Position numbers and translations under genes: made by a program
Shown: positions 16,218 to 25,400 of the stretch, in pieces
How positions within the stretch are numbered: position 1 is the first letter of the stretch
Layout: each line of letters opens with the position of its first letter
Assembly (NCBI GenBank): GCA_009773805.1
Contig: WTXA01000001.1
Location: 638,770 to 702,769, forward strand
Reading direction: 5' to 3'
Origin: Fusobacteriota bacterium
GTDB taxonomy: Bacteria > Bacillota > TC1
DNA length: 64,000 nt
Notes under the pieces: generated by a model
Seen by the model: the letters and a program-made list of their open reading frames with translations, nothing else
The model's database searches: none
What the model was told of the DNA's origin: nothing

Positions 16218-18506
16218 CTAATTTAAATCAGTCTTGTTTCGACTGTTTTTCAATTCTTCCATCATTGTTTCTAAGTTAGCTGGTAATTCCCTTATTCGAA
16301 TACCTGTTGCATCATAGATTGCGTTAATAATAGCCGGTGCAGCTGTACAAGCTGTTGGTTCACCAAGACCTCTTGCTCCAAATGGACCAGTCTTAGTAGG
16401 CACCTCTACAACAATAGAATTCATTTCAGGCATATCAAGAGAAGTAGGAATCAGATATTTATCAAAATTCGTATTTTTAATATGACCTATCTTAGAATCA
16501 ACATCTTCAAACAAGGCCATACCTACAGCCATTGAAACTCCACCATTAATTTGACCTATAACCTCACTTTTATCAAATGCATGTCCAACATCATGAACAG
16601 CAATAAATTTATCCACCGAAACCTGTCCTGTTTCCAAATCAACTTCAACTTCAGTAACTGCTGCACCATAAGCATATGATAAATAGGCCTCACCAAAACC
16701 ATTGGCTCTATCCCAATCAAGACCAGAAACAGTATACCAACCACGTCCAGATGGTGTCTGACCACGAGCAAAAATCTCATTAATCATATCCTGATAGTTA
16801 ACATGCTCATCAGCCTTACCAGGAGAATATATTTGTTCATTTTTAAATACTAGCTCTTCCTTTAAAACACCAAGAACATCAGCAGCAATAGCAGCTAATT
16901 TATCCTTGACTTCTTCAGCAGCTAGTCTAGCTGCGTTACCAATAACCATAGTCCCTCTAGTAGCAGACGAAGGCCCACTATTGGGAACATAAGAAGTATC
17001 TACCGGAGCCATTACTACTCTTTCTCTTTTAACTCCTAAGGTCTCCATTATGACATTAACCATCATAGTATGACCACCCATTCCTACATCAGCCATACTA
17101 GAAAGGATCGTAATCCCTCCGTCATTGTTGACTAGAAGTTGAACTTCAGCAGTATCAATACCTTGACCTGCTGCCCCAAACGCTTCACCTCGGTGTATCA
17201 AGGCAAAACCAATTCCTTTTACCTTACTGCCACCCTTATTTCTCTCACTGGCTAGTTCTGCTTTACGCTCTTTCCAGTTTGAGGCTTTTTCTGCTTCAGC
17301 TACACACTTTCCAAGACTTACATCGGTCATTACCTGACCTACGCCTGAAATATCATTTTCCTTGATATGATTCATTTTCTTGAATTCAAGGGGATCAAAT
17401 CCTAATTCACAAGCTATTTCATCTAAAAGTACTTCAGAAGCAAAATCAACTTGAGGAGAACCAAATCCTCTCATAGCATCAGAATAGGTATTATTTGTAA
17501 AAGCTAAAGTAACCTTGCTTTTCACATTATCTATATTGTATGGACCGGAAGCTTCAATTAAAGTACGAGTAGCTACTGGATGTGACTTTGAAAGATATGC
17601 TCCCCCATCACCAATCAAGTCAATTTCCATTGCAGTAATTCGACCGGCTTTGGTAACCCCCACCTTATACTTACATATATATGGGTGTCTTTTAGTCCCT
17701 TCTATCATTGACTCTTCCCTAGTGAAAACCATCTTAACAGGTTTTCCAGTTAGCATGGCTGCTAGTGCTGATCTTGCACCTATGACTCCAGCATCATAGT
17801 TTTTAGCACCAAAGGAACCACCTATTGCAGGAGTAATGAATCTTACTTGATTTTCTCTGAGGCCTAATGTTTCAGCTATTAACAGTCTAGCCTTATAGGC
17901 GTCATTTGTTGGGGCATATACTGTCATCCCTTCAGTTGTTGGTACAGCAATTGCAGCCTCAGTTTCAAGAGGGGTGTGATCCACTCTTTGTGTTCTATAT
18001 TCCTTTTCAAAAATATGGTCTGCTTTCTTGAAGCCTTCCTCTACATTACCTTTCCCAGCTTTGTACTTGCATAAAAGATTACCATCATCGTATATCTTTT
18101 GTGCATTTTTTCCCAAAGCAGCTTCTGCACTTGTTACTGCAGGCAGTTCATCATAAATGACTTTAACAAGTTTAGCTGCTTCTGCGGCTATAACCTTGCT
18201 TTTTGCAACCACTAAGGCTACTCCTTCCCCTTCATACCTAACCACTTCAGGAACCAGTATTGGTTTCTGTTTATATTGAGACGGTATTCCAGGTATGTTA
18301 TCTGCTGTAATCACCATGACTACACCAGGATACTGTTCAGCCTGTTCGCGCTCAATACTAATGATTTTGGCATGTGGATTAGGACATCTTACAGTTGAAG
18401 CATATAACATGTGTGGAAAACTCATATCATTTGTATATTGAGCTTTTCCTGTTATTTTAGCTAAAACATCGACTCTTCTCCCATGTTTTTTTACCAATTT
18501 AATCAC
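16218..18506 (-). CDS. Molybdenum hydroxylase, molybdopterin-binding subunit (xanthine dehydrogenase family)
   Basis: The 762-residue protein matches CoxL/XdhA: ARITGKAQYTND-like start (VLAKITGKAQYTNDMSF), FITPAIGGSFGAKNYDAG, DAMRGFGSPQVDFA, and near the C-terminus FGARGLGEPTACTAAPAI with the catalytic Glu. Family members hydroxylate purines, aldehydes, nicotinate or other heterocycles. No residue I can see fixes the substrate. The deaminase-type amidohydrolase nearby suggests purine use. It is the first gene of the operon; its upstream region has copy B of the duplicated leader element. Confidence 0.93.
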   Translation of the reverse strand: MIKLVKKHGRRVDVLAKITGKAQYTNDMSFPHMLYASTVRCPNPHAKIISIEREQAEQYPGVVMVITADNIPGIPSQYKQKPILVPEVVRYEGEGVALVVAKSKVIAAEAAKLVKVIYDELPAVTSAEAALGKNAQKIYDDGNLLCKYKAGKGNVEEGFKKADHIFEKEYRTQRVDHTPLETEAAIAVPTTEGMTVYAPTNDAYKARLLIAETLGLRENQVRFITPAIGGSFGAKNYDAGVIGARSALAAMLTGKPVKMVFTREESMIEGTKRHPYICKYKVGVTKAGRITAMEIDLIGDGGAYLSKSHPVATRTLIEASGPYNIDNVKSKVTLAFTNNTYSDAMRGFGSPQVDFASEVLLDEIACELGFDPLEFKKMNHIKENDISGVGQVMTDVSLGKCVAEAEKASNWKERKAELASERNKGGSKVKGIGFALIHRGEAFGAAGQGIDTAEVQLLVNNDGGITILSSMADVGMGGHTMMVNVIMETLGVKRERVVMAPVDTSYVPNSGPSSATRGTMVIGNAARLAAEEVKDKLAAIAADVLGVLKEELVFKNEQIYSPGKADEHVNYQDMINEIFARGQTPSGRGWYTVSGLDWDRANGFGEAYLSYAYGAAVTEVEVDLETGQVSVDKFIAVHDVGHAFDKSEVIGQINGGVSMAVGMALFEDVDSKIGHIKNTNFDKYLIPTSLDMPEMNSIVVEVPTKTGPFGARGLGEPTACTAAPAIINAIYDATGIRIRELPANLETMMEELKNSRNKTDLN

Positions 18507-18613
18507 CTCGTATTGATATTTTGCTACCTACATCTTAATGATGTTGGCGCACAATTATTATATCATTATTCATATATCATTTCCCTAATAATGATTAATT
18601 ATAAAAATTATAC

Positions 18614-18690
18614 AAAAAAATGAGGGATTGAACCCCCTCATTATTATTTCAATATTATTTCTGTATTAAATTTTAACTAATTCTAGATTC
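18614..18690 (-). ncRNA. Leader element copy B (hairpin with possible loop pseudoknot)
   Basis: This is the second copy of the element seen at 14093-14174. The same 8-bp hairpin AATGAGGG/CCCTCATT (18619-18642) has TTCAAT in its loop, followed by a T7 run on the minus strand, with ATTGAA upstream (18648-18653). Weaker similarity continues upstream (an AATTA / TAAAA / TTAATA stretch in both). It lies about 110 bases before the molybdenum hydroxylase operon and just after the AbiEii-type gene. A regulated early terminator is possible. Confidence 0.55.
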
Positions 18691-18719
18691 ATTGTAGCAT
18701 ACAATGGAAACTCATACAA
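18691..18719 (-). promoter_or_regulatory. Promoter of leader element B
   Basis: TTGTAT (18714-18719) and TACAAT (18691-18696) are 17 bases apart on the minus strand, in the same position relative to the hairpin as the promoter of copy A. Confidence 0.6.
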
Positions 18720-18740
18720 TCACATCTTATCATTATATAT

Positions 18741-19697
18741 TCAAATTTCATATAGAAAAAATAAATTATGAAGTTCACGAAATATAGATTTAACCTGATT
18801 ATAATCTGGTAATTTTCCATATACAAATTCTGCACCAAAATAATCTCTATAAGCTATCTCAACTCTTTCCTCCTCTAGTATTTTAAACAAAGGCGCTACC
18901 CTCCAACTGTTCTCAACAGGATACTTCCCTTTAAATCTAGATTTTAACTCTGCATTTTTTACAATTACAACCATTTCAATAAATTTTTGTTTATTGTTAT
19001 AAAAATCCTTCACTGTATTATATGTCATATATAAATCGTATAAATGTCTGGTTTTAGAAAGAAATTCACTCAGATTCGATTCGTAAGACATCCTTATAAG
19101 TGAAGCTATTTTTTCCACCACTGTTCTTTCAATCGCTAATACATTAAGATTAAATTTTATTAAGTCATATTGAAGAAGTACATTTTGCATTTCTTTTATA
19201 TAAAGATAATTTCCTATCATAGAACATAATTCCTTCTTTTCATATGGATGTGGATGCATAAAACTTGATATTTCAAACCTAATACTAGGATGCAGCTCTG
19301 AAAGATAGCCCATGAAGATAGACGGATAAGAAAATTGAGTATATCTATAATCTCCTGATTTACATTCATCATTAAACAACTTTATTGAAAGTTCAGCACT
19401 CATTATTTTTTCAACTTTTGACATAATCTTTTTTATCTGAGAATTTGTCACATTACTAGTTAGCAGAGCTATATCTATATCTTCAGAAAATCTATGTAAA
19501 TCTTCATAACCTTTAGTTAAAGATGTTCCACCTTTAATAACAATATGCTCGATATATTCTGATTTTGATAACCTATACAGAGCATGAGTTACCCAATAAT
19601 CTTTTTCAATTATAGTTGGATCTAAACCTAAAGTCTCTGAAGTAACTGTAATTAGGTCTTTAAAATCCTCAGTGTTTTTATGAAGACGCAAACCCAT
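18741..19697 (-). CDS. AbiEii/AbiGii-type nucleotidyltransferase toxin
   Basis: The 318-residue protein has the DUF1814/AbiEii core: VIKGGTSLTKGY (GGTSL at 56-60), FSEDIDIALL (D73 and D75, the metal-binding pair of a nucleotidyltransferase) and the later RTVVEKIASLI helix. In AbiE-type systems this protein is the toxin, blocking growth on phage infection by modifying tRNA or a similar substrate. I choose ATG 19697, which gives a 20-base overlap with the antitoxin gene; the GGGGGA before it is very close, so the exact start is uncertain. The longer frame adds only residues encoded inside the antitoxin gene. Confidence 0.85.
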   Translation of the reverse strand: MGLRLHKNTEDFKDLITVTSETLGLDPTIIEKDYWVTHALYRLSKSEYIEHIVIKGGTSLTKGYEDLHRFSEDIDIALLTSNVTNSQIKKIMSKVEKIMSAELSIKLFNDECKSGDYRYTQFSYPSIFMGYLSELHPSIRFEISSFMHPHPYEKKELCSMIGNYLYIKEMQNVLLQYDLIKFNLNVLAIERTVVEKIASLIRMSYESNLSEFLSKTRHLYDLYMTYNTVKDFYNNKQKFIEMVVIVKNAELKSRFKGKYPVENSWRVAPLFKILEEERVEIAYRDYFGAEFVYGKLPDYNQVKSIFRELHNLFFLYEI

Positions 19698-20436
19698 TCC
19701 CCCAAGTTCTATTATTTTTAAAAACCAATGGATTAATGTTAATAATAGTTTTTTTACCAATACTAACATCTTCTTTTAAGTAATTTAATGTAGCAAGAAA
19801 ATATTCGTTATCAATAACAGTTGCTTCAGCAATTAGTCCAAATAATACTTTTACTTTTTTTGTGTAATTCTTAACTTCTTCCATAACAACTACTTTGTCA
19901 AATATGGTTAATTTTTCTCTAAAAATATGTATTAATTTACGAATAATTTCCTCTTTATCTGCATCTTGTATATACTCAATCTGATCAATAACATCTAAAA
20001 ATTGTAAAGCTTTTATATTTTTCTCGCTTATAGCCGTCTTAGCTTTAACAAGCATAACACCCAAGTCTTCATCTATTTTTTTTTGTTTGATATCCTGTGC
20101 TATCCATATTCTATTAGGAATCTGTGTTGTAAGACCCCAATCGTTCCATAATAGTGGACCTGTTATATAACCCACAACCTTATTATTGCGCTTTAAATAC
20201 TTTTTTTCGATTAATCTCTTTTTATCAACACCAATTTTACCAAATTTTGTATTCTTGGGTTTAAAGTAAACTCCTTTATTATAGTGTACTATTACACCAT
20301 CCCCAACTAAACGATTGAGCGTTACATATACAGCCTCCTTATGATTTTCCAGACCATTAAATAGCTCATCCACTATAATAGGCTCAGTTACTTGATACAC
20401 ATTTATTTTTTCTTTTATTAGATTTGCAATATTCAA
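19678..20436 (-). CDS. AbiEi-like antitoxin (DUF6088-type)
   Basis: The 252-residue protein starts with a winged-helix region (VDELFNGLENHKEAVYVTLN, RLVGDGVIVHYNKGVYFKP) as in AbiEi antitoxins, then a domain with GYITGPLLWNDWGLTTQIPN, typical of this group. The start codon appears to be TTG, with AGGTGAG just upstream. It precedes and overlaps the AbiEii-type toxin gene, the standard order for these type IV pairs. Autorepression is likely: a short inverted repeat TATGG-N7-CCATA lies at about 20470-20486. Confidence 0.82.
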   Translation of the reverse strand: MNIANLIKEKINVYQVTEPIIVDELFNGLENHKEAVYVTLNRLVGDGVIVHYNKGVYFKPKNTKFGKIGVDKKRLIEKKYLKRNNKVVGYITGPLLWNDWGLTTQIPNRIWIAQDIKQKKIDEDLGVMLVKAKTAISEKNIKALQFLDVIDQIEYIQDADKEEIIRKLIHIFREKLTIFDKVVVMEEVKNYTKKVKVLFGLIAEATVIDNEYFLATLNYLKEDVSIGKKTIININPLVFKNNRTWGNGFASS

Positions 20437-20916
20437 AATCTCACCTATTTCCTAAATATTCTTACTAACTATGGTATAATTCCATATATTATATAGCAAT
20501 TAGCACAAAAATAATATAATACCATTTCAATTTTTATCCTTACAAAAATTATACATCATGAATTTAATATTTACAAGAGAGCATTTAAATTATTTGATTA
20601 ATAAAAATAAAAGAGGTAGAATATGTTTTTTCATCACCACTTGAATTATTTTCATTAATTTCAATCAAAATGCAACTCCTTACAAAAAACCAATAAATAA
20701 AAAAGCCAATATTCAAATATTTATTATTTGAACATTGGCTTACACTTAGTCTAGTTTATACTACTATACAAGTTGGTCTTCCAAAATATTATAACATTTA
20801 CAACTCCTTGACATGACTCCCCAATTCTTTATTTAAATGGTCTAGTTGGCCCTTAATTTATTAAAAAAACGTCACATTCGATAATTGTGAAGAGTCAATA
20901 TAATCAAGATACATCT
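20437..20916. other. Intergenic region with antitoxin promoter and yerB-side terminator
   Basis: This 480-base stretch holds no gene I can support. At 20470-20486 a short inverted repeat (TATGG/CCATA) with TATAAT-like sequence lies just upstream of the AbiEi-like gene. At 20703-20741 a hairpin AAGCCAAT.../...ATTGGCTT, followed by TTTTTTATT on the minus strand, probably terminates the yerB-like transcript. The rest is AT-rich without clear signals. Confidence 0.6.
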
Positions 20917-21948
20917 CTATTTATTAGGATTTATATGTATCCAAGTATTACCTGGTTTTAGAACTATCGGGTTACCTACAGCATCCTTATACATGGTCTG
21001 TGCTGTAGGTGATTCCTTGGACCAACTACCTTGGACATACATCCCACCAATATAAAAATCAGCTCTTCCTGAACCAACCATAACCCAATCCTTATAAACA
21101 GAACCTTTGATAGAATAGGAAGTATATTGAACTATAACATTCTTAACTTCAAGCTGTGCTTTAGTTTCAGCAGCTATAAAAGGAACTCCACTCATAGAAC
21201 GAAGATAAACACCTTTATTGAAATCGTAGGTATATGAAACAAAATTTCTAATACTAGTCGTAAATGGAAGTTCAACTGCTATTACTGATTCACCAGGATA
21301 AAATACTGCAGCATCAAATTTCCAATCCAGTGGTTTAGGATCATATTTATATAGCTTTTGAGCTAGAAGCGGATTACCCATTACGTTATGAGGAGCTGGT
21401 GCTGTATTTACTCTTTTAAATATCCCATCCTTATTCCCTGTTAACCCATCTAAATCTTGCTTTATATCCTTGTAGAGTTTATTGCCATAAAAAGTATAGT
21501 CTGAAGGATTTGAAACCCCATGACCAGAGGCACCAAAATGCATAAACAAACCATCCCATTCCTGTTGAATATATAAAAATGGTGCTCTACCACTCCTTAT
21601 AGGTAAAATTTGTTCAGGAACCTTATCAGAAAATATACTTACAAAACGTGTTACACTACCTTCAACCATAACCTCATAGACAACATCCGCAGTTTGCAAT
21701 CCAATTTGTGGTCTTGCATCAGGAGAATTTTCAATAACTGCCATAACAGGTTTATAATCACCATCAAAGGCAAGTCCAGTTGTTGATGAATTTTTGATGA
21801 CCCCTGAATCTGTTCCTATTGGTTCAGAATAACTACCATCATCAATATCAATTTTCTTATCCTCACCACCAAAAGCAAAAGCTATAACAATAAGTAATGA
21901 ACCTAATAAGATAAGGCCTAAACTGATAAAAATTTTATTCTTTTTCAT
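20917..21948 (-). CDS. YerB-like DUF3048 protein, membrane anchored
   Basis: The 343-residue protein has an N-terminal membrane segment (KIFISLGLILLGSLLIVIAF) without a lipobox cysteine, so it is probably an uncleaved anchor. The outer part carries the DUF3048 hallmarks: VMAVIENSPDARPQIGLQTA, DVVYEVMVEGSVTRFVSIF, PIRSGRAPFLYIQQEWDG and a C-terminal half with KPGNTWIHINP. The family is found mostly in Firmicutes and is of unknown function, thought to act at the cell surface. It is a single-gene unit. Confidence 0.85.
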   Translation of the reverse strand: MKKNKIFISLGLILLGSLLIVIAFAFGGEDKKIDIDDGSYSEPIGTDSGVIKNSSTTGLAFDGDYKPVMAVIENSPDARPQIGLQTADVVYEVMVEGSVTRFVSIFSDKVPEQILPIRSGRAPFLYIQQEWDGLFMHFGASGHGVSNPSDYTFYGNKLYKDIKQDLDGLTGNKDGIFKRVNTAPAPHNVMGNPLLAQKLYKYDPKPLDWKFDAAVFYPGESVIAVELPFTTSIRNFVSYTYDFNKGVYLRSMSGVPFIAAETKAQLEVKNVIVQYTSYSIKGSVYKDWVMVGSGRADFYIGGMYVQGSWSKESPTAQTMYKDAVGNPIVLKPGNTWIHINPNK

Positions 21949-22123
21949 CCTAACCCCCTTGTGATAATTGCATTTTATAAATATTTAATATTATATCATG
22001 CCTTCACACTAGATAATATATATTATTAATAAAAATGGTAGCCCTGGATACATCTTATTTTATTGTATTATAGTACAATGTCACTATAATAACTATTTAG
22101 TTTAACGAAAGGAAAGTAGTATA

Positions 22124-22357
22124 ATGAATAATTTTAAAATAACAGTAGATGCAAGAGACTATGAACCAAAGCTAAAACATCCTACAATCTTGAATGCCTT
22201 TGAAAGCTTAAAGGCTGGAGAAAAAATGGAGTTGATCAATGATCATGATCCTAAACCACTACAATATCAATTCATGATAGAAATGCCTGAACAATTCGAA
22301 TGGGAATATCTAGAACAAGGACCTGATATTTGGAGAGTTGCCATAACCAAGAAATAG
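22124..22357 (+). CDS. DUF2249 protein
   Basis: The 77-residue protein (VDARDYEPKLKHPTILNAFE, MELINDHDPKPLQYQF, WEYLEQGPDIWRVAITKK) is a complete DUF2249 domain, a TusA-like fold. Such domains occur alone or next to hemerythrins and denitrification/NO-response genes. The precise role is unknown. AAGGAAAG precedes the ATG and a strong hairpin follows it. A hemerythrin-like gene and an Fnr-type regulator occur 15 kb away, too far to argue for an operon. Confidence 0.85.
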   Translation: MNNFKITVDARDYEPKLKHPTILNAFESLKAGEKMELINDHDPKPLQYQFMIEMPEQFEWEYLEQGPDIWRVAITKK

Positions 22358-22359
22358 AA

Positions 22360-22398
22360 AAAGAAGCCAGTCATCTATAAAGCATGACTGGCTTCTTT
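22360..22398. terminator. Bidirectional terminator between DUF2249 gene and ndvB-like gene
   Basis: A perfect 15-bp hairpin, AAAGAAGCCAGTCAT / ATGACTGGCTTCTTT, lies between convergent genes. Confidence 0.9.
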
Positions 22399-22407
22399 AT
22401 TTTCATA

Positions 22408-25400
22408 TTAACCTAAAACAACATCTACCTTATGTAAAGTCCAATCATCAGTCAAAGGAAAAATTTGACCTTCTAAAGGAATACCATCCAATGATAATTG
22501 AGCTACACCCTTTGTTTTACCATTAGGGTTTTTTACAGTAATATGATAATTAGCTGACTTAAACTGATAGAATAACTCATATTCCTTCCAATGACTAGGG
22601 ATACAAGGATCAATCAATATTGAATCACCATTCTTTTGGAATCCTAAAATATTCTCTAACCCAGCTTTATGCATCCAACCAGCTGCACCAGTATACCAGG
22701 ACCAACCACCTCTTCCAATATGAGGATATATACTATAAACATCTGCGGCCATAACATAAGGTTCAACTTTATATCTTGAATACTCTCTATAATTATTTGT
22801 AAGATTAATAGGATTGAGTAATTCAAAAAGTTCTAAAGCCTTATTTCCATTTCCTAGTTTAGCGAAAGCAATTATTGCCCAAGCAGCAGCATGAGTATAC
22901 TGTCCTCCATTTTCCCTAGTTCCTGGTACATAACCTTTAATATAGCCTGGTTCCTCTTTACCTAGATTAAAAGGTGGAGTTAAAAGCTTCATCAAACCAT
23001 CTTCACGACTAATTAGATAATTTTCCATTGATCGCATAGCTTCTTTCGCACGATTAAGTTTACCTTGTCCTGAAATAACTGCCCAACTTTGAGAAATTGA
23101 ATCAATCTTACAATCATTGTTTTGTTCAGAACCTAAAGGCAGTCCATTATCAAAATAGGCCCTACGATACCATTTTCCATCCCACGCTTCTTTTTCAATA
23201 GCTCCTAGAATCTTTGTCATTACAGTATGATATTTCTCTTCATGACTATAATCTCCCATATGTTTACATAAAGGTGCAAATTCAGTCAACACAGAGATTA
23301 AAAACCAACCTAACCATACACTTTCTCCTAAACCTCTATTACCAACTTCATTCATACCATCGTTCCAGTCTCCAGATCCCATTAGTGGAAGACCATGTTT
23401 ACCAAACTTTAATGATACTTCAATAGCCCTTAGACAATGCTCATATAATGTGGCTTTCTCTTCAGAAACCCTAGGTTTCCCATACCTGTCATCTTCATAA
23501 TCCTTTAACTGATCCTCAATCAAAAAAGGTAGTTCTTCACTTAGTATTGTAGAATCCCCTGTAATCTTGATATATTCTGCAGTCACGTAAGGAAGCCACA
23601 AACGATCATCAGAAAAACGAGTACGCACACCCTTATCGCTAGGTTCATGCCACCAGTGTTGAACATCTCCTTCAACATATTGATGCCTTCCATGAAGCAA
23701 TATTTGCTTCCTAGCAGCTTCCGGCCATATAGAAGCAATCGAGAGACAATCTTGCAGTTGATCTCTAAAGCCAAAGGCTCCACCAGCCTGATAAAATCCA
23801 GCTCGCGCCCATAATCTACTAGAGATTAACTGATACTGAAGCCAACCATTAAGCATTAGATCCATTGACTTAGCCGGAGTATTAACTTGAACAGCATGTA
23901 ATTTTTCTCTCCAGAATTCCTTGACCCTAGTTAAGGCTAATCTAGTATTTTCAACTGACCTATATTTTTTCATAAGATTTTTAATTTCTATAAGTTCTTT
24001 CCCGATACCTAATTGAAAAACTATATCTTTACTTTCATTAGGTTCTAGTACCACCTCTATTTGAATAGCAGCACAAGGATCTGTTACCATATCCATATTC
24101 CCTGAAAGCTTCTCCCTTTTCAAACAATCTGGTAGTGTTACATTTCCATTTCCAAAAAACTCTTTGCCATTATTAGTAATTGAACGTTCCTGAATAGAGG
24201 CATCCACAAAACATATCTCCCCTGAAAAGTCTTCATTATATGGATTTTCGATTAGTATCGCGCTACTATCATCTAAATTTGTTTTAATATGTAATATTGA
24301 GTTTTTTCTTATAACACCTAAAACAGGCTTCACAAAATAAGTAAGCTTTAAAGTTTTACTTTTATCCGAGATATTCTTCAATGAAATCAAGCTTAACTTT
24401 ATTGACTCATCAACTGGCACAAACTGAGTAAGACTTTGTTTTATTTCATTACTATTGTGCTCAAATTTGGTATATCCAAATCCATGATGAATTACATAAG
24501 GTTCTTTTTCTCTAATTGGTGAAGCTGTTGTAGTCCATACATGACCAGTCTCCTCATCCCTTAGATAGAGCAATTCTCCTGGTGGATCACAGACAGGGTC
24601 ATTAAACCATGGAGTTAGTTTGTTTTCTCTACTATTACCTGACCAAGTATAACCTGAACCAGATTCAGATAATAAGAATCCGAATTTCTCATTAGTTATT
24701 ACATTAATCCAAGGGGCAGGTGTTACTTGTTCATTATTTAGTTTAATGATATATTCGTCTCCTTTTTCATTAAAACCACCTAAATCATTAAAATATAGGA
24801 GTGGTGGTATTTTAGGAGATTCCATATTATTATTAAAATCATTATCATTAATCTTATTAAACTCAACAACACTTGGTAAAAACTTTTTCTTTTCTCTTAA
24901 TAGCTGCTCATTAAAATTACCATCATCACCAATAAAGACTAATCTTGAAACAGCATAAAGTAAAGAAATATCTTCTTCAAGAACTTTACTCTTATCTAAT
25001 ATGAAAACATGCTGTTTTCTGCTAGAGTAGTCATGAGTCTGACTAGATAGAATTATGTCAGAAATCAATTGATTTAATGGAGCATCGTAGGTATATTCTT
25101 CTTCATTTAGAATCACCAAGTCTACAATAATGTCCATTAAATGACAATACTCTTGTGCTTTTAAAACCTCTGATAATAATCTCATTTGGTTATTCTTATT
25201 TAAGACTACTAAAATTATTGGCATATCACCAGAAATACTATAACGCCATAAAGCAGACTGCCCCTTAGTGTTCTTCATAATCTGATTTTGATTCTTATTT
25301 CTTAATGGGCTAACAAATAATATATCTGATAGCATATTTTGATATAACTCTTCTTCTTCTTCATTCATATTCAAATACTTCATTTCTAGACTACTGCGTA

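Noticed and set aside
18741..19769. Longer AbiEii-type protein starting at 19769
   Set aside because: The extra 24 residues are encoded within the antitoxin gene and do not resemble the family; ATG 19697 fits better.
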